Below, one piece after another: positions 1 through 7,684 of a stretch of 64,000 bases of DNA (positions are counted from its first letter, which is position 1; every line of letters starts with the position of its first letter). Origin of the DNA: Pseudovibrio ascidiaceicola. GTDB lineage: Bacteria; Pseudomonadota; Alphaproteobacteria; Rhizobiales; Stappiaceae. The notes under the pieces were generated by a model, which was given only the letters and a program-made list of their open reading frames with translations, had not been told where the DNA came from and made no database searches. The stretch spans positions 124,001 through 188,000 of the forward strand of contig NZ_FOSK01000002.1 of assembly GCF_900114245.1 (NCBI RefSeq), given 5' to 3'. A program made the translations under genes and the position numbers.

Positions 1-341
1 CAGCTGCGTTTGGTGGTGTTCTTGTTGCGCTTCTGGTTCTGACACCTGAGGGGTTGGGCAGCTTTAGAGCAGCGTTGTCGAATAGGCTTCAGCGCTCTGT
101 TAATATCTGCCTTGGATCAGCTCTGGCGACCATCGGTTTGACAGTCCCGGCTGTTTTGATTGCAGCCGGGATCTTTGACATTCATATTGTGCTGGGTGTG
201 AAGGATACGGACATGATCCTCCTCCTCCTGACACTCATACTGAGTATGATCACCTTTACAGGTACCCGAACGAACGCCCTACAGGGCGCCGTCCATCTGG
301 TCTTGTTTATCTTCTACTTCATTTTGATCTTCCAGCCCTAG
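1..341 (+). CDS. chaA: Ca2+/H+ antiporter, C-terminal fragment
   Basis: The reading frame is open from base 3 at the left edge to a TAG at 339-341, so only the last 112 or so residues are present. The visible part has the conserved CaCA-family stretch around TPEGL, then SNRLQRSVNICLGSALATIG and TVPAVL, followed by two or three hydrophobic segments. This matches the second repeat of ChaA-type calcium/proton exchangers, inner-membrane proteins that expel Ca2+ (and in some cases Na+ or K+) using the proton gradient. The gene is convergent with the SGNH hydrolase and their coding regions overlap by 63 bases. An internal TTG at 54 is not the real start because the homology continues upstream. Confidence 0.85.
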   Translation, partial: AAFGGVLVALLVLTPEGLGSFRAALSNRLQRSVNICLGSALATIGLTVPAVLIAAGIFDIHIVLGVKDTDMILLLLTLILSMITFTGTRTNALQGAVHLVLFIFYFILIFQP

Positions 342-1055
342 CAGGTTGCCCTGCACCAGCTCGCTGACCACATGATCCACCCAGTGCTGATTACCAATCG
401 GCTCTGCGTGGATCCCATCCTCACAAAAACCTTCTGCCGTTATTCCCGGCGTTACAGAAATGGCAATAGCGCCACGCTCATGGCACAGCTGCGTGCCAAC
501 ACGATTGATCATCTGGCGGCGAGGTTCCAAAACAGCACCCAGCGCCCACGAAAGCGCAGGCACGTTCATTGGTGACATGAGGTTGGACCAGTAAATCCGT
601 GCATGAGGGTACTTGGTACGCAAAGCATAAATCAGCTCGCCAAACCCTTTCTTCCACGCCTTGCCAGAGCGAAAGTTCTTCAGGTCGTTAAAACCGATAC
701 TGATGTAAATGTGTGTGTAGTCGGCGTGCGGCAGATTGGGTACGACCACATCGCGGATCTGGCTGGAGGTTGCAGAATTACTGCCAGCAGCCCGCCATTT
801 AACAGGCTGTCCGGTTACCTCTGCAATTTTGTGGGCCATCTTGCAGGTTAAACCGTTTGTCGTGTGGTCCAACCCCACTCCGGCAACGGAGGAGTCGCCA
901 ATAACAAGCAGATTGATCGCCTGGCCCTGACCGGAAACCGCACCAAATTGCGGACCAGGTGCTGGTGACAGCCTTAGTGAATTTGCACGAGCACGTAGGC
1001 CTTCGAAAATGTAGACCGGTAAAAGTGCCCAAGTTAGCCAGCTAGGAAAAGACAT
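279..1055 (-). CDS. SGNH/GDSL-family hydrolase, membrane-anchored
   Basis: A 258-residue protein with the SGNH esterase blocks in order: block I around residues 53-57 (IGDSSVAG, catalytic Ser), block III GFND at 121-124 and block V DGIH at 213-216 (catalytic Asp and His). The first 20 residues are hydrophobic and look like a signal anchor, so the catalytic domain is probably periplasmic. Substrate cannot be told from sequence; family members are esterases, lipases or acyl-ester hydrolases. The ATG directly follows the T-tract of the lysK terminator, so no separate Shine-Dalgarno is visible apart from the G-run of the hairpin. The 3' end overlaps the antiporter gene on the other strand. Confidence 0.82.
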   Translation of the reverse strand: MSFPSWLTWALLPVYIFEGLRARANSLRLSPAPGPQFGAVSGQGQAINLLVIGDSSVAGVGLDHTTNGLTCKMAHKIAEVTGQPVKWRAAGSNSATSSQIRDVVVPNLPHADYTHIYISIGFNDLKNFRSGKAWKKGFGELIYALRTKYPHARIYWSNLMSPMNVPALSWALGAVLEPRRQMINRVGTQLCHERGAIAISVTPGITAEGFCEDGIHAEPIGNQHWVDHVVSELVQGNLLGLEDQNEVEDKQDQMDGAL

Positions 1056-1084
1056 AAAAAAAAGCCCCCTCGTTTGAGGGGGCT
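1056..1084 (-). terminator. Rho-independent terminator of lysK
   Basis: On the minus strand an AGCCCCCT/AGGGGGCT stem (1077-1084 and 1063-1070) closes a short loop and is followed by eight T residues. It lies seven bases after the lysK stop codon and runs right up to the ATG of the SGNH hydrolase. Confidence 0.9.
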
Positions 1085-1090
1085 AATTCA

Positions 1091-2752
1091 TCACGCTGCA
1101 AGCTCTCCTGCAAGTGCTTTTGCAATCAAACTACGAGTTTCCGGAATACCGTAGAGGGCGATGAAGGATCCGAAGCGCGGTCCCTTCTCTTGTCCCAGAA
1201 GTACCTGATAAATCGCAGAAAAGAAGATCTGCGCAACACCAGGACGCCCATCAGGACCCGGCTTTGCAGTGTTCTGATAACGTTCAATATTACGACCAAT
1301 GTCGTAAATTGCGTTCTGGATATCGCCGCCGTCAGTCTCTGCAGGCAGGCCAGCAAGCACTTCATCCAGCTTGGTGAGCATTTCTGTCTCAACTTCATCC
1401 GGTGCTTTAAACTTCTTCGTTGGTTTCACAAAGTCGTCGTAATAGCGAATTGCGTAGCCGACCAGCTCATCCAGCATCTTATGCGTTGCAGCAGAAGAGC
1501 CCGGTGCGTAGCGAGAGATAAACGCCCACAGGACGTCCTTGTTCTCTGCGTTGGATGCAGACACTAGGTTGAGCAGCATCGCGAAGGAGATCGGCATTTC
1601 TTCTTTTGGCGGTGTACCGTAGTGAATGTGCCAGACCGGGTTCATCAGCTTCTGCGCTGCATCCATGTTGTCGAACTTGGACAGGAAGGTGCAGTACTCG
1701 TCAACCGCTTTCGGGATGACGTCAAAATACAGCTTCTTCGCAGTTTTCGGCTTCTGGAAGTTGAACAGGGACAGGCTTTCCTGATTGGCGTACTGGAGCC
1801 ACTCTTCCATCGTCAGGCCGTTGCCTTTGGACTTGGAGATTTTCTGGCCTTTGTCGTCCAGGAAGAGCTCGTAGTTGAAGCCTTCCGGAGCAGGACCGCC
1901 CAGAGCCTTACAGATCTTGCCAGACAGGTTCACGCTGTCGATCAGATCTTTACCAGCCATTTCATAGTCGATGCCCAGCGCGTACCAACGCAGCGCCCAG
2001 TCAGCTTTCCACTGACATTTGACGTTGCCGCCTGTCACTGGCACTTCAATACGCTCTGCAGTCTCAGGGTCAATGTAGGTCACAGTGCCTTTTTCGACAT
2101 TGCGGTCGACCATTGGCACCTGCAGCACGATACCTGTGCGCGGGCAGACTGGAAGAAATGGAGAGTATGTGGCCTGACGCTCTTCACCCAGAGTTGGAAG
2201 AATGATCGCCATGATCTTATCGTAGACTTCCAGCATGCGCAGGAGCGCTTTATCAAACACACCGGACTTGTAGTAGTCGGTGGAGGAGACAAAGTCGTAC
2301 TCGAAGCCGAACTTATCCAGAAACGCCATGAGCTTTGCGTTGTTGGCTGCTGCAAAACTTGGGTATTCGTTGGAAAATGGATCCGGCACGCTGGTCAGTG
2401 GCTTGCCAAGAAATGACGCCATCATCTCCTGATTAGGCACGTTGGTTGGCACTTTGCGGAAGCCGTCCATATCATCTGAAAAGCAGATCAGCTTGGTCGG
2501 GATCTTGTCTTCTGTCAGCACACGAAAAGCGGTGCGCACCATGGTAGTGCGTGCAACTTCGCCAAAGGTGCCCATGTGAGGCAGACCAGATGGACCATAG
2601 CCGGTCTCGAATAAGACCGGCCCGGTCTTGGGTTTCTTCTCCAACCGTTTGACCAGTTTGCGTGCTTCTTCAAACGGCCAGGCTTTAGATGCCTGTGCCG
2701 CCTCGATAAGTTCTGGGCTGAGATCGAGTTGAGGCAAACTGTTCATAGACAT
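1091..2752 (-). CDS. lysK: Lysyl-tRNA synthetase, class I
   Basis: A 553-residue class I LysRS that charges tRNA-Lys in the cytoplasm. The HIGH-type signature is seen at GPSGLPHMG (residues 53-61) and the KMSKS-type loop at KISKSKG (304-310). Length and motifs fit the archaeal-type enzyme that replaces class II LysS in many alphaproteobacteria. Two in-frame ATGs (2752 and 2746) are possible starts; neither has a strong Shine-Dalgarno. It is followed by a clear terminator, so it is probably expressed alone. The opposite-strand open frames here are shadows. Confidence 0.95.
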   Translation of the reverse strand: MSMNSLPQLDLSPELIEAAQASKAWPFEEARKLVKRLEKKPKTGPVLFETGYGPSGLPHMGTFGEVARTTMVRTAFRVLTEDKIPTKLICFSDDMDGFRKVPTNVPNQEMMASFLGKPLTSVPDPFSNEYPSFAAANNAKLMAFLDKFGFEYDFVSSTDYYKSGVFDKALLRMLEVYDKIMAIILPTLGEERQATYSPFLPVCPRTGIVLQVPMVDRNVEKGTVTYIDPETAERIEVPVTGGNVKCQWKADWALRWYALGIDYEMAGKDLIDSVNLSGKICKALGGPAPEGFNYELFLDDKGQKISKSKGNGLTMEEWLQYANQESLSLFNFQKPKTAKKLYFDVIPKAVDEYCTFLSKFDNMDAAQKLMNPVWHIHYGTPPKEEMPISFAMLLNLVSASNAENKDVLWAFISRYAPGSSAATHKMLDELVGYAIRYYDDFVKPTKKFKAPDEVETEMLTKLDEVLAGLPAETDGGDIQNAIYDIGRNIERYQNTAKPGPDGRPGVAQIFFSAIYQVLLGQEKGPRFGSFIALYGIPETRSLIAKALAGELAA

Positions 2753-3009
2753 GGATTTTGAGATCCGTATTTGGAGATTAAATTGTAACTGAGTTTCGCT
2801 TTCCTCAGCAGGATTTAATGCCGGAAAGCTGCGCGAACTTATGTAAAACTAGCGCCCGCGTCAATGACAGTTCTCGGGTTTTCGGCTCTACCCCCTTGTA
2901 TGAGGCCGGAAGCCCCCTTACCTTTGCAATCATTAGCCGCCGCCAGATCATTTGGCAGAGCGAAAAACTAAAGCAAACCAAGAGGCAAAGCTTTTCGCTT
3001 TGGGGAGAT

Positions 3010-3432
3010 ATGGGTACAATAGACAGATTACTGAGCGTAGAAGAAGCCCTCATTCATGTGATGGTGATGGTTTCCGCCGCAGATAGCGCAATGAGCGATG
3101 CTGAGCTTCGCCAGCTTGGCGATATTGTGGGCATTCTCCCTGTCTTCAAAGATTTTGACGACAATAACCTGATCAAGATTACCCAGCAGTGCGCTGAGCG
3201 TCTTTCTGGCGAAAACGGCATGAACACAACGCTGGCGCTTGTGGCAGAGTCTTTGCCAACCAAATTGCATGACACGGCTTATGCTCTTGGTGTTGAAATT
3301 GCTGCGGCTGATTTGCGAGTTAGCCCTGAAGAAGTGCGTATGTTGCAGTTGCTGCGCGACCACCTGAAGCTGGACAAGCTGACGATCGCAGCGATTGAGC
3401 GCGGCGCACAGGCCCGTTTCCGCACGCAATAA
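3010..3432 (+). CDS. TerB-like tellurite-resistance/DUF533-type protein
   Basis: A 140-residue all-helical protein. It shows a TerB-like pattern: VMVMVSAADSAMSDAELR near the N-terminus and YALGVEIAAADLRVSPEE in the second half, two acidic helix-loop-helix repeats that bind metal in TerB relatives. The function in non-pathogens is unknown; members are linked to stress and metal tolerance. The start chosen is the ATG at 3010, preceded by TGGGGAGAT; the frame remains open upstream to 2818 but the extra 64 residues are not TerB-like. It is transcribed divergently from lysK. Confidence 0.75.
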   Translation: MGTIDRLLSVEEALIHVMVMVSAADSAMSDAELRQLGDIVGILPVFKDFDDNNLIKITQQCAERLSGENGMNTTLALVAESLPTKLHDTAYALGVEIAAADLRVSPEEVRMLQLLRDHLKLDKLTIAAIERGAQARFRTQ

Positions 3433-3450
3433 CTCAGTTCAATCTGATTG

Positions 3451-3471
3451 GCGGGCAGCGCGACTGCCCGC
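3451..3471. terminator. Hairpin between convergent genes
   Basis: GCGGGCAG and CTGCCCGC form an 8-bp perfect stem with a 5-base loop between the convergent terB-like gene and apaG. No clear T-tract follows on either strand, so terminator function is inferred. Confidence 0.4.
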
Positions 3472-3510
3472 AATCCTGCTCTTTGCGCTGCAAGACATTG
3501 TCTGCAGCTG

Positions 3511-3903
3511 TTAATGCACAGTCTTGACCATATCCGGCAGATCCAGCGAGAAGGCTGGTATCTTCACCGCGAAGGACTCGCCCTTTTCAGTTTGCATGCG
3601 GTAGTTGCCCGTCATGATGCCTGAAGGGGTATTGAGTGGACAGCCCGACGTGTACTGAAACGACCCACCGGGTTCGATGACTGGCTCCTCACCAACCACA
3701 CCTGCCCCGTTGACTTCCTGCGTGTTGCCGTTGGCGTCGATAATATGCCAGTGGCGAGAGCGCAGTTGGATGGTATCAGAACTCAGGTTCTCAATTGAGA
3801 CCGTATAGGCCCAGAAGAACTGCTCATCTTCGGGAGTGGACTCCTCAGCAAGATAATACGGTTCGACAGTGATCTGTATATTTCGGGTAACGGCACGATA
3901 CAT
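3511..3903 (-). CDS. apaG: ApaG domain protein
   Basis: A 130-residue protein beginning MYRAVTRNIQITVEP, the standard ApaG N-terminus. Conserved ApaG features follow: FFWAYTVSIEN, a LRSRHWHI strand, the GEEPVIEPGG turn and the SGIMTGNYRM segment. ApaG is a fibronectin-III-like fold protein linked in enterobacteria to Co2+/Mg2+ efflux phenotypes and Ap4A metabolism; its biochemical role is unsettled. The frame extends 18 codons upstream and another ATG lies at 3915, but the family alignment favours the start at 3903. Confidence 0.9.
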   Translation of the reverse strand: MYRAVTRNIQITVEPYYLAEESTPEDEQFFWAYTVSIENLSSDTIQLRSRHWHIIDANGNTQEVNGAGVVGEEPVIEPGGSFQYTSGCPLNTPSGIMTGNYRMQTEKGESFAVKIPAFSLDLPDMVKTVH

Positions 3904-4011
3904 AGCACAACCCATTTCTAAGGAAAATTCCACTGCAAATACAACAGCAGTACGCATCCTATTTTTAATAAGTCTAGCCTTTTCACCCCGATCTTCGCAA
4001 GAGCGGCGATC

Positions 4012-4638
4012 TCACACCGAAGGATCTGGGTGGTTCAAAACCATATGCCGAACCATAAAAACGCGAGAAATGGCCGAAAGTGTGCAGATCGCAGCAAAAG
4101 TCCACGCAACCCATGAGAAGTAAGTGGGGAACAAGCAAAATGCGACGAAGACACCAATGGTTTCAAAGCCTTCAGCAAGCCCTCCCAGATAATAGAAGGA
4201 TTTCTTGCCACGTAGTGAGGTTTGCATGCCCAACTTCTGTGCTAGTGTTGCGAATGCAAGGAAAGTGGAACCGTTAATGTAAAAGCTGAAAAGTAGGGCT
4301 GCCGCGGCCAGAGCATTCTGCTCAGGAGCGACAAATGCAAAGGCCAGTGGAATTGCACCATAAAAGATGAAGTCGAATGTGATGTCGTAAAACCCGCCGA
4401 GATGCGTGGAACCGACCGCTCTGGCGATGGCTCCGTCCAACCCGTCTGCGAAGCGATTGAGCAAGATAAACAGCAAGGCTGTGTTAAATTGCCCAGCGGC
4501 CACCGCTGCCCCCGCCGCAAGGCCAAATCCAAGGCCGACCAAGGTCACCGCATTTGCAGTAATTCCCAGATCTGCCAGCGCTTTTCCCATTCTATTGAGA
4601 GGTGGGTCTATATAGCCGCGGAGTTTTGCATCAAACAT
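4012..4638 (-). CDS. CDP-alcohol phosphatidyltransferase family membrane protein
   Basis: A 208-residue integral membrane protein with the complete CDP-alcohol phosphotransferase signature: DGLDGAIAR, eight residues, then G and the DITFD aspartates (DxxDGxxAR...GxxxDxxxD). Such enzymes move a phosphoalcohol from CDP-alcohol to an acceptor in phospholipid synthesis. Which lipid is made here cannot be decided from the motif. The ATG at 4638 has AGGATACGAT in front; the frame runs 24 codons further upstream without support. It lies upstream of apaG on the same strand with a 108-base gap. Confidence 0.87.
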   Translation of the reverse strand: MFDAKLRGYIDPPLNRMGKALADLGITANAVTLVGLGFGLAAGAAVAAGQFNTALLFILLNRFADGLDGAIARAVGSTHLGGFYDITFDFIFYGAIPLAFAFVAPEQNALAAAALLFSFYINGSTFLAFATLAQKLGMQTSLRGKKSFYYLGGLAEGFETIGVFVAFCLFPTYFSWVAWTFAAICTLSAISRVFMVRHMVLNHPDPSV

Positions 4639-4810
4639 ATCGTATCCTATCAGATATGCTTTTCGTCTTAGGGCTTTTTTTCCAAGGTGCCTATAACAGC
4701 CCGCTCGCAATCCACACGCGCGGTGATCAAGATTACTTCATCAGAACTTGATCATAAGCTGAAGAGCTGGCGTATTGATCAACAACCTAAGTAATTTTGC
4801 TGAAACAGCT

Positions 4811-5611
4811 CTAATCGCGGGCTTTTCGTTGCCTCTCCAGTTCATCCATTAGGTCAAGTTTCAGCTCTTTTAGTTCTTTCAAGACAACCTTGGTCTCTTC
4901 ATGCACGTTGATACGATCTTGCTCAATATCCTTATCGTGCTCCTGCTGCATTGCTGCAACGATTATACCGATAAACAAATTTAGAACGGTGAAGGCGGTG
5001 CACAAGATGAAGGGAATGAAGAACAACCAAGCATTTGGGAACACCTCCATGACTGGCCTCACGATCCCCATACTCCAGCTTTCCAGAGTCATGATCTGGA
5101 ACAGCGAGTATGCAGATGCTCCAATTGAGCCGAACCATTCAGGAAACACCAAGCCGTACAGGCGTGTGGCCATAACGGAGAAGACGTAAAAGACGAGCGC
5201 CATCAGCAGGACGATTGAGCCCATGCCTGGAAGTGCGAGGATCAGTCCGCCAATAACGCTTCGCAACGAGGGAACGACCGAAATGAGCCTCAGAATTCTC
5301 AGGATCCTGAGGGACCGCAGAATGGTTGCCGGACCAGTTGCCGGGATGACTGCAATCGTAATGATGAAGAAATCGAAGAGATTCCACGGTCCCCGAAAGA
5401 ACCCCGGACCAAACGCGATGATACGCAGTGTCAGCTCAACAACAAAAATCACCAGGATCGCTTCATCAAGAAAGCGCAGAATATGACCGTATTGGGCAAT
5501 AAGCATCTGGCTTGTATCCAAGCCAAGGACAATAGCGTTCAACGCGATTATACTTATGATTGTGAATTCCCACTGACGACTTTCAATGATGGATCGCAAC
5601 TTCGCCCGCAT
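4811..5611 (-). CDS. NavBac voltage-gated cation channel, sodium-type filter
   Basis: A 266-residue single-domain channel with six transmembrane segments, assembling as a tetramer in the inner membrane. S4 is visible at residues 98-117 with regularly spaced arginines (ILRSLRILRILRLI). The pore loop holds the selectivity filter TLESWSM at 175-181 (bases 5069-5089), the filter of well-studied bacterial sodium channels such as NavAb and NavMs. S6 ends in NLFIGIIVAAM and is followed by a charged C-terminal helix (about 222-266) likely to form the tetrameric coiled coil. The start is taken at MRAKLRS because it matches the paralogue next door; 38 upstream codons are open but not conserved. Confidence 0.92.
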   Translation of the reverse strand: MRAKLRSIIESRQWEFTIISIIALNAIVLGLDTSQMLIAQYGHILRFLDEAILVIFVVELTLRIIAFGPGFFRGPWNLFDFFIITIAVIPATGPATILRSLRILRILRLISVVPSLRSVIGGLILALPGMGSIVLLMALVFYVFSVMATRLYGLVFPEWFGSIGASAYSLFQIMTLESWSMGIVRPVMEVFPNAWLFFIPFILCTAFTVLNLFIGIIVAAMQQEHDKDIEQDRINVHEETKVVLKELKELKLDLMDELERQRKARD

Positions 5612-6072
5612 TTCGACACTTGACCTCACACTTCGAATTTGGGCCCACCCTAAGTAATTATCTGACGTTTTCAAGTTGAAAGGGGGCAACAAAATAGTGA
5701 CTGGTATAGATGAAGAAATCACCAAGAACTTACGGTAGTAAAATCAAAACAATACCACCAAATTTAACTTATAGTTTTCATAGGCTTGACCATTTCCACA
5801 AGAGCTAACATAAACTTGTGCTAATTTTGTCAAAATCGCGGCTATCGCTTTCAAGTAGAGCAGGAATCTAAGATTAACACCCCTCAAATACGCCCAGCTC
5901 AGAGCTGGCATTTGCGGTGTTTCTCTTCCCTCACGCCGCTTCGGTACATGACCAACTTTACTAAAAGCACTGACAGTCGCTCAAAAAAACTCTGCCTATC
6001 TGTGTCACAATACAACCTTAGCTAATCAAGGGGCGCGCTACTCAAAGAAGATCAAAGAGGTTTCTTAAAGGT

Positions 6073-6101
6073 CAGCACACCAGTTTTGTGCTGGTGTGCT
6101 G
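6073..6101. repeat. 11-bp inverted repeat upstream of channel gene
   Basis: CAGCACACCAG and CTGGTGTGCTG are perfect 11-bp arms around a 7-base spacer, in the 532-base gap between the two channel genes. No T-tract follows. It may be the end structure of the second channel's transcript or an operator for the first. Confidence 0.6.
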
Positions 6102-6143
6102 TCGCGCTCGCAAGGGTCGCCATCCACACTCTGAGAATGCTGT

Positions 6144-6962
6144 CTAGGTCAATTCTGGTGTTTTCTTATGAGAAGCCTTACGGTTTCGTCTCAGCTTCGC
6201 AACATCTTGCCGTAAAGTCCTGAGCTCTTTCATAATCGCATTTGCTTCCATTCGCACATAATGGTGATGCTCTTCCACATCCCTCTCATGTTCTTCCTCC
6301 ATTGCTGCAACAATGACACCGATGAACAAGTTCAGCACTGTTAGTGCGGTGGTCAGGATGAACGGTATGAAGAACAACCAGGCATTTGGATAGACATCCA
6401 TGACGGGGCGGACAATTGCGTCGCTCCACCCCTCCAATGTCATGATTTGAAACAGAGAATAAGCGGAGGCTCCGATTGTTCCAAACCATTCAGGAAAAGT
6501 CTCACCATAGAGCTGCGTCGCCATAACGGAGAACACATAGTACACCAGAGAGAGAAGCAACATGATTGAGCCCATCCCTGGCAATGCTAGAACCAGCCCT
6601 CCGATCACGCGCCTCAGCGATGGGACAACTGAGATGAGACGTAGAACACGAAGGATTCTTAGTGACCGCAGTATGGCTGCAGGGCCGGTGGCTGGAATAA
6701 GCGCAATGCTTACGATAAAGAAATCGAAGAGATTCCAAGCTCCTTTGAAAAAGCGTAAGCCATATGCAAACACGCGAAGGGAGATCTCAATCACGTATAT
6801 GCCCACTACGATGTCATCCAATGTGCGGAGTATTGGGCCGTAATGTTGTTGAACAGTCTGGCTGGTTTCCACCCCTAAAGTTATCGCATTTAGGGAGATG
6901 ATAGATATGATTGTGTATTCCCAAGCCTTACTTTCGATGATCGCACGAAGTTTTTCTCGCAT
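6144..6962 (-). CDS. NavBac-type voltage-gated channel, divergent calcium-like filter
   Basis: A 272-residue paralogue of the neighbouring channel, aligning without gaps through S1-S6. S4 (ILRSLRILRVLRLI) and S6 (NLFIGVIVAAM) are nearly identical. The filter reads TLEGWSD at residues 175-181 (bases 6420-6440): Gly replaces Ser at position 4 and Asp replaces Met at position 7. From memory, Gly at position 4 together with a terminal Asp is found in the native prokaryotic calcium channel CavMr, and added acidic residues convert NavAb to calcium selectivity. Calcium permeation is therefore a reasoned inference. The C-terminal helix is acidic with a His-rich stretch (VEEHHHY), unlike the paralogue. 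Confidence 0.9.
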   Translation of the reverse strand: MREKLRAIIESKAWEYTIISIISLNAITLGVETSQTVQQHYGPILRTLDDIVVGIYVIEISLRVFAYGLRFFKGAWNLFDFFIVSIALIPATGPAAILRSLRILRVLRLISVVPSLRRVIGGLVLALPGMGSIMLLLSLVYYVFSVMATQLYGETFPEWFGTIGASAYSLFQIMTLEGWSDAIVRPVMDVYPNAWLFFIPFILTTALTVLNLFIGVIVAAMEEEHERDVEEHHHYVRMEANAIMKELRTLRQDVAKLRRNRKASHKKTPELT

Positions 6963-7227
6963 CGTCCATGTACCGAGACATTACGTTAGGGAATGGCAAT
7001 TAAAACTCCGAAACCGGCTGTTTTTATGTTTCTGCAATAACCAACTCAGAAAAACACCAGGAAAGAGAACAGTTCATTATGCTTGGGTCTAAAAATATAC
7101 TTCACTCTTAGACAACTCCAGATTTCCACCAGGATTTTTGTATCTGTCGTGCGAGTTTGAGAACCAATATGAAAGACTGGTCGGCGGAAAGTAACCGCAA
7201 CGATGACGACTTGAGGGCGAGTATCAA

Positions 7228-7671
7228 ATGGTAAAAACGACGAAGGATGACATAACCCGGTTTGTCATCGCCCAGGACCCAGTATTTTCAGAAGTGGTAC
7301 AGGAGCTCTCACAAGGCCAGAAAACTTCGCACTGGATCTGGTTCATCTTTCCTCAATTACGTGAACTGGGTCGTTCTTCAACCGCACATTTCTTTGGCAT
7401 TGCCGATCTTGAAGAAGCTCAGCGATACCTTGCTTATCCTCTCTTGGCCTCGCGGCTGCGTGGATGCAGTGGGTTACTGCTCAAGTACACTGACCTCACT
7501 TCCAAGCAAATCCTTGGTGAAATCGACAGTTTGAAAGTACGCAGCTGTGCAACGCTCTTTGCATATGCTGCAGATGATCCAACAGTGTTTCATCAGCTGC
7601 TTGAGCAATTCTATCAGGGGCAGCCGTGCGAACTCACCGTGGATGCTCTCAAGATGCCATGGAAGACCTAG
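7228..7671 (+). CDS. DUF1810 family protein
   Basis: A 147-residue protein with the DUF1810 hallmarks: RFVIAQDPVF at the start, then KTSHWIWFIFPQL, the ARYLAYPLL-type segment (here QRYLAYPLLASRLRGC) and a C-terminal LFAYAADDPTVFHQLLEQF helix. The family is common in proteobacteria but has no established biochemical role. The ATG at 7228 follows GAGGGCGAGTATCAA. The gene stands alone, convergent with the glycosyltransferase gene 13 bases downstream. Confidence 0.87.
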   Translation: MVKTTKDDITRFVIAQDPVFSEVVQELSQGQKTSHWIWFIFPQLRELGRSSTAHFFGIADLEEAQRYLAYPLLASRLRGCSGLLLKYTDLTSKQILGEIDSLKVRSCATLFAYAADDPTVFHQLLEQFYQGQPCELTVDALKMPWKT

Positions 7672-7684
7672 TATCTCGGCAGTC

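Noticed and set aside
1622-2416. 264-codon open frame on + inside lysK
   Set aside because: Antisense shadow of the lysyl-tRNA synthetase gene; no domain and no ribosome-binding site.
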